NCBI GenBank assembly: GCA_034679905.1 | Contig: JAXDAH010000106.1 | Location: forward strand, 1 to 15,097 | DNA length: 15,097 bases | From: JASEFH01 sp034679905 | GTDB taxonomy: Archaea; Halobacteriota; Methanomicrobia; Methanomicrobiales; JACTUA01 | Reading direction: 5' to 3' | Part shown: positions 13,798 through 15,097 of the stretch, piece after piece | Layout: each line of letters opens with the position of its first letter | How positions within the stretch are numbered: the stretch's first letter is position 1 | Made by a program: the position numbers and the translations under genes | The notes under the pieces: generated by a model | Seen by the model: the letters and a program-made list of their open reading frames with translations, nothing else | What the model was told of the DNA's origin: nothing | Database searches by the model: none

Positions 13798-14706
13798 ATG
13801 GACGCCGCCATGTGGAAATTATTTCTCCCCACGACGAGCCCCTCCCGAATCGTGAACGAGGGGATCGAGCAGTTCAACAGGAAGAACTACGTTGAGGCCA
13901 TCAAGTGCTTCTCGCAGGCCCTCGAGATGGACGGTCGCTCCGCCATCGCTGCGATCGCTTGGGGGCGGAAGGGCAACTGCTATGTGAGCCTGAAACAGTA
14001 TCCCGAGGCTGTAGAGTGCTACGACCGATCGCTCGAGATCAATCCATCCGCCTCGAACATCTGGTTCATCAAGGGATTTGTATTATACCTCCTCGGGAGA
14101 AGCAGCGAAGCGCTGCCCTGTCTGGATCGGGCGATCGAGATCAATCCCGACTACTCTGCTGCATGGGAGTCGAAGGGGGATGTCCTGGTATCGCTTCACA
14201 GGTACGACGAGGCTCTGGCCTGCTATACCCGGGCCCATGGTCTGAACCCGGAGCACGAGGAGAGGATTGCAGATGCGATCGCCCAGTGCAGGCTCCTGCT
14301 GGAAAGAGTAGAGAGCGCTCCAGAAAGCCCCGAAGACGGCGGCGATCCGGAGCGTCCGCCTGCTGTGCAGGGAACGAGTCCTGCACCGCAACAGAACCCG
14401 GCGCTCTCGACGGACAATGGCAGTGCCCTCAAAGAGATACAGCTGTACGAAGAGACCGTGCGGCGATTTCTTGCCCAGATAGAAACGACCTCCTGGAATA
14501 TCGTCCGGAACCGCATTGAACAGAATTCCGCCACAATCCAGGACCAGATCCGGGACCAGAGGGAGATGATCCGCGAACTCTCCGCCATCCTGGTAAGAGA
14601 GGAGGAGCTGATCGGGAAGCTCGTCATCATCCTGGAGATCCAGTCCAACTTCATCGACAGGCTGGTCCAGGAGACGGATATGCAGGCGGAGAAGCAGGCA
14701 CAGTAG
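13798..14706 (+). CDS. TPR-repeat protein with C-terminal helical domain shared with the preceding gene
   Basis: The 302-residue product has about four tetratricopeptide repeats between 19 and 152 (GIEQFNRKNYVEAIKCFSQA; KGNCYVSLKQYPEAVECYDR; KGFVLYLLGRSSEALPCLDR; KGDVLVSLHRYDEALACYTR), each ending in a typical NP turn except the first. A helix at about 154-171 caps them. A Pro/Ser/Glu-rich linker (173-210) leads to a helical domain at about 212-292 related to the protein encoded just upstream. TPRs bind other proteins; partner and role are unknown. I chose the ATG at 13798 because GGAG lies 5 nt upstream; ATG 13810 is an alternative. A GTG at 13723 would overlap the previous gene and add a random Arg-rich tail. 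No signal peptide is seen. Confidence 0.85.
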   Translation: MDAAMWKLFLPTTSPSRIVNEGIEQFNRKNYVEAIKCFSQALEMDGRSAIAAIAWGRKGNCYVSLKQYPEAVECYDRSLEINPSASNIWFIKGFVLYLLGRSSEALPCLDRAIEINPDYSAAWESKGDVLVSLHRYDEALACYTRAHGLNPEHEERIADAIAQCRLLLERVESAPESPEDGGDPERPPAVQGTSPAPQQNPALSTDNGSALKEIQLYEETVRRFLAQIETTSWNIVRNRIEQNSATIQDQIRDQREMIRELSAILVREEELIGKLVIILEIQSNFIDRLVQETDMQAEKQAQ

Positions 14707-15097
14707 AGCGCGTCTCAAGAAGCAGGTTCTTTTGATCTCCCGCTCCACGGCCGGCGACGAACGGGAGCGAATGCCTTCGCCTGCCGCTGCATTCGTGCAC
14801 CAGCTCGCGGAGACCATTCTGAATCCCGATTGAGTGCGGGTTGGATCCTTCCGCTTTCCCGACCAGCGGTTGCCGCAGGGCAGGGATGAGGGGGCGTCTG
14901 GGAGTGGGATCTCCACGCCCGATCGTTGCCATATACCCCCGATACGAGGGCGTCGGTGAGTCCTTCTATGATGCACAACCTGTAAGGGGAGATCCCGCGC
15001 GGACTTCCGGGTCAGAGGTCTCTCGCAGCCTGGAATGTTGATCGTGCCTGTGTCGGTTCCTGGGAATGGCTGGCAGTCCGTCCTCCTGGCACGATAG
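14707..15097. other. Region without a supported gene
   Basis: Just after the TPR gene, AAGAA-GCAGG-TTCTT at 14717-14731 makes a weak hairpin followed by TTG and could help termination. A second inverted repeat, CTCCCG with CGGGAG, lies between 14737 and 14768. Minus-strand frames here give Arg/Pro/Ser-rich products without features. I see no promoter or RNA gene before the window ends. Confidence 0.45.

Noticed and set aside
14083..14976. Minus-strand frame of 297 codons opposite the TPR gene
   Set aside because: It is antisense to clear TPR repeats and has no motif of its own.
1..15097. CRISPR array, insertion sequence or attachment site
   Set aside because: No regularly spaced direct repeats, transposase motifs, terminal inverted repeats or integrase genes were seen anywhere in the window.

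Overview
The window is GC-rich and archaeal, from a methanogen-like euryarchaeon. The evidence is the archaeosine tRNA-modification pair TgtA and ArcS, an archaeal RNase P RNA, the archaeal form of triosephosphate isomerase, the proteasome-activating nucleotidase PAN beside the archaeal multiprotein-bridging factor aMBF1, TATA-type promoters and a DUF5804-like protein. The gene mix and base composition fit Methanomicrobiales (Methanoculleus-like), but that placement is inference from gene content, not from a search.

Layout. 1-332 has no convincing gene. 333-3396 (minus) is a tgtA-arcS operon that makes the archaeosine precursor in tRNA; the reading frames overlap by 14 nt. 3559-3798 (plus) is a small unknown protein preceded by a strong dyad, and converges on an unknown minus-strand protein (3843-4154) that seems to start at CTG behind a full Shine-Dalgarno. 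An AMMECR1-domain gene (minus) and the RNase P RNA (plus) diverge from a compact interleaved promoter. An HTH-CBS regulator (plus) and tpiA (minus) then converge and share the palindrome CTAG as both stop codons. 6618-8873 (minus) is a secreted papain-fold protein with a lectin-like domain, a Pro/Thr-rich stalk and a very acidic tail; its nucleophilic Cys is replaced by Asp. 8924-9778 has no confident gene but several dyads and ambiguous open frames. aMBF1 (minus) and PAN (plus) diverge from a second interleaved promoter. A DUF5804-like gene (minus) faces PAN. After a 378-nt gap come a carbamate kinase and a two-gene unit of unknown function: a short coiled-coil protein and a TPR protein that ends in a diverged copy of the same domain. 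The last 391 nt hold no supported gene.

How the genes fit together. Most are housekeeping: tRNA modification and processing, protein quality control, central metabolism and basal transcription. TATA-to-ATG distances suggest leaderless transcripts for several genes (AMMECR1, HTH-CBS, tpiA, carbamate kinase, coiled-coil protein); downstream operon genes and a few others have Shine-Dalgarno sequences. The parts most worth a second look are the Asp-for-Cys papain-fold exoprotein, the coiled-coil/TPR pair with a shared undescribed domain, and the CTG-start protein.
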